Of a DNA stretch of 5,368 bases, positions 4,967-5,368 are shown in pieces; position 1 is the stretch's first letter; each line of letters begins with the position of its first letter. The stretch comes from an uncultured Collinsella sp. (GTDB lineage Bacteria; Actinomycetota; Coriobacteriia; Coriobacteriales; Coriobacteriaceae). The stretch is from assembly GCA_902495985.1 (NCBI GenBank), contig CABUZF010000098.1:1-5368 (forward strand). Reading direction: 5' to 3'. The notes under the pieces are model-generated. The model was not told the origin of the DNA. It ran no database searches and saw nothing but the letters and a program-made list of their open reading frames with translations. The position numbers and the translations under genes were made by a program.

Positions 4967-5368
4967 CGCAGGACTCCTCGGAGGTCTCGGCGGACGTGTA
5001 GGTGTAATACTGGGCTGCTTTAGCAGCAGGCTTCTGTGCATCATTGTCACCAGCAGCGACATCGTCCCCGGCTTCGCCAATCAGGACACGCTCGGTCGGC
5101 TGCTCGGCTTCTTCGGCAGCGGAAAGCTTGCACTCAGCGTCGGCCGCGGGAGCCTTCACCTTGTTAAAGAGTTTCTGCACGGCACCTGCCGCAGAATCAG
5201 TCACGCTCGACACAGCATTGCTGGCCTCGGCCATGCTACCGGTGACCTCAGAAATGTCGCGAACCACGGCTTCGACCTCTACGAGATTGGAGGTAAGGGC
5301 ATCAACTGCCGTCTTGCTCGACTTAAGCAGCGGCTCCATCTGGGCAAGCGCCGGCGTAAGCTCATCGA
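4959..5368 (-). CDS. DUF948-like membrane-associated protein, C-terminal part (5' end outside window)
   Basis: The frame is open to the right edge of the window, so only the last 135 residues are seen; the ATG at 5339 is internal, preceded in frame by DELTPALAQ. The first 70 or so visible residues form a long amphipathic, probably coiled-coil helix with regular hydrophobic spacing (MEPLLKSSKTAVDAL, LVEVEAVVRDISEVTG, AVSSVTDSAAGAVQKLF). This is typical of DUF948 proteins, which have an N-terminal membrane anchor and a periodic helical domain. From about residue 72 to the end comes a low-complexity tail rich in Ala, Glu and Asp, ending with YYTYTSAETSEESCDE. Its stop codon lies inside the next gene (eight-base overlap), so it is cotranscribed with the anti-sigma and sigma genes. 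A role as an envelope-linked element of the sigma module is inferred from position only. The membrane anchor cannot be checked here. Confidence 0.7.
   Translation of the reverse strand, partial: DELTPALAQMEPLLKSSKTAVDALTSNLVEVEAVVRDISEVTGSMAEASNAVSSVTDSAAGAVQKLFNKVKAPAADAECKLSAAEEAEQPTERVLIGEAGDDVAAGDNDAQKPAAKAAQYYTYTSAETSEESCDE
4974..4979 (-). promoter_or_regulatory. Ribosome binding site deciding the start of the anti-sigma gene
   Basis: GAGGAG on the minus strand lies seven bases before the ATG at 4966, inside the last codons of the DUF948-like gene. It is the strongest Shine-Dalgarno sequence in the operon and favours this start over upstream in-frame codons up to 5080. Confidence 0.75.

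Noticed and set aside
4967..5080. An N-terminally longer anti-sigma protein starting at 5080
   Set aside because: The extension overlaps the DUF948-like gene, is Pro/Arg/Ser-rich low-complexity sequence, and is less likely than the ATG at 4966 with a strong ribosome binding site.
5337..5339. ATG at 5339 as the true start of the DUF948-like gene
   Set aside because: The frame continues upstream without a stop to the window edge with similar helical sequence, no ribosome binding site precedes this ATG, and the expected N-terminal membrane anchor has not yet appeared.

Overview
The window looks like chromosomal DNA from a high-G+C Gram-positive bacterium of the class Coriobacteriia, most likely Collinsella or a close relative. 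This rests on the G+C-rich codon use, a SigB/F/G-type sigma factor and the character of the alanyl-tRNA synthetase. The assignment is from memory of such proteins; no database search was possible.

Layout from left to right. Bases 1-1946 (minus strand) hold the N-terminal 648 codons of alaS, which runs off the left edge. Its promoter (1993-2020) and short leader lie just upstream. Bases 2019-2048 form an intrinsic terminator read on the minus strand; its T-tract runs into the -35 box of the alaS promoter. Bases 2141-2380 (plus strand) encode a 79-residue protein with two membrane segments, with its own -10 box and ribosome binding site. It is clearly A+T-richer than everything around it. Bases 2387-5368 (minus strand) are one tightly packed four-gene operon. 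In transcription order it encodes a DUF948-like membrane-associated protein (partial), a small RsbW/SpoIIAB-like protein, a SigB/SigF/SigG-type sigma factor and an AI-2E/PerM-family membrane protein. Its junctions are an 8-base overlap, a 1-base gap and a 4-base ATGA overlap.

How the genes may work together. The operon is a stress-sigma module: the RsbW-like protein is the expected partner and inhibitor of the sigma factor encoded next to it, and the two flanking genes encode envelope proteins. The RsbW-like protein lacks the residues that the kinases of this family use to bind ATP, and no anti-anti-sigma gene is visible. Control may therefore differ from the textbook kinase-driven partner switch.

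The most unusual part is 2049-2394. The small A+T-rich gene sits between the end of the operon and what appears to be the operon's terminator. It is bounded by a 7-base direct repeat, and removing the segment between the repeats would leave the AI-2E gene with an in-frame stop a short distance before the hairpin. This suggests a late insertion. In the present layout, operon transcripts should run antisense across the whole small gene. No RNA genes, CRISPR arrays or insertion sequences were seen, and no gene-free stretch exceeds 300 bases.
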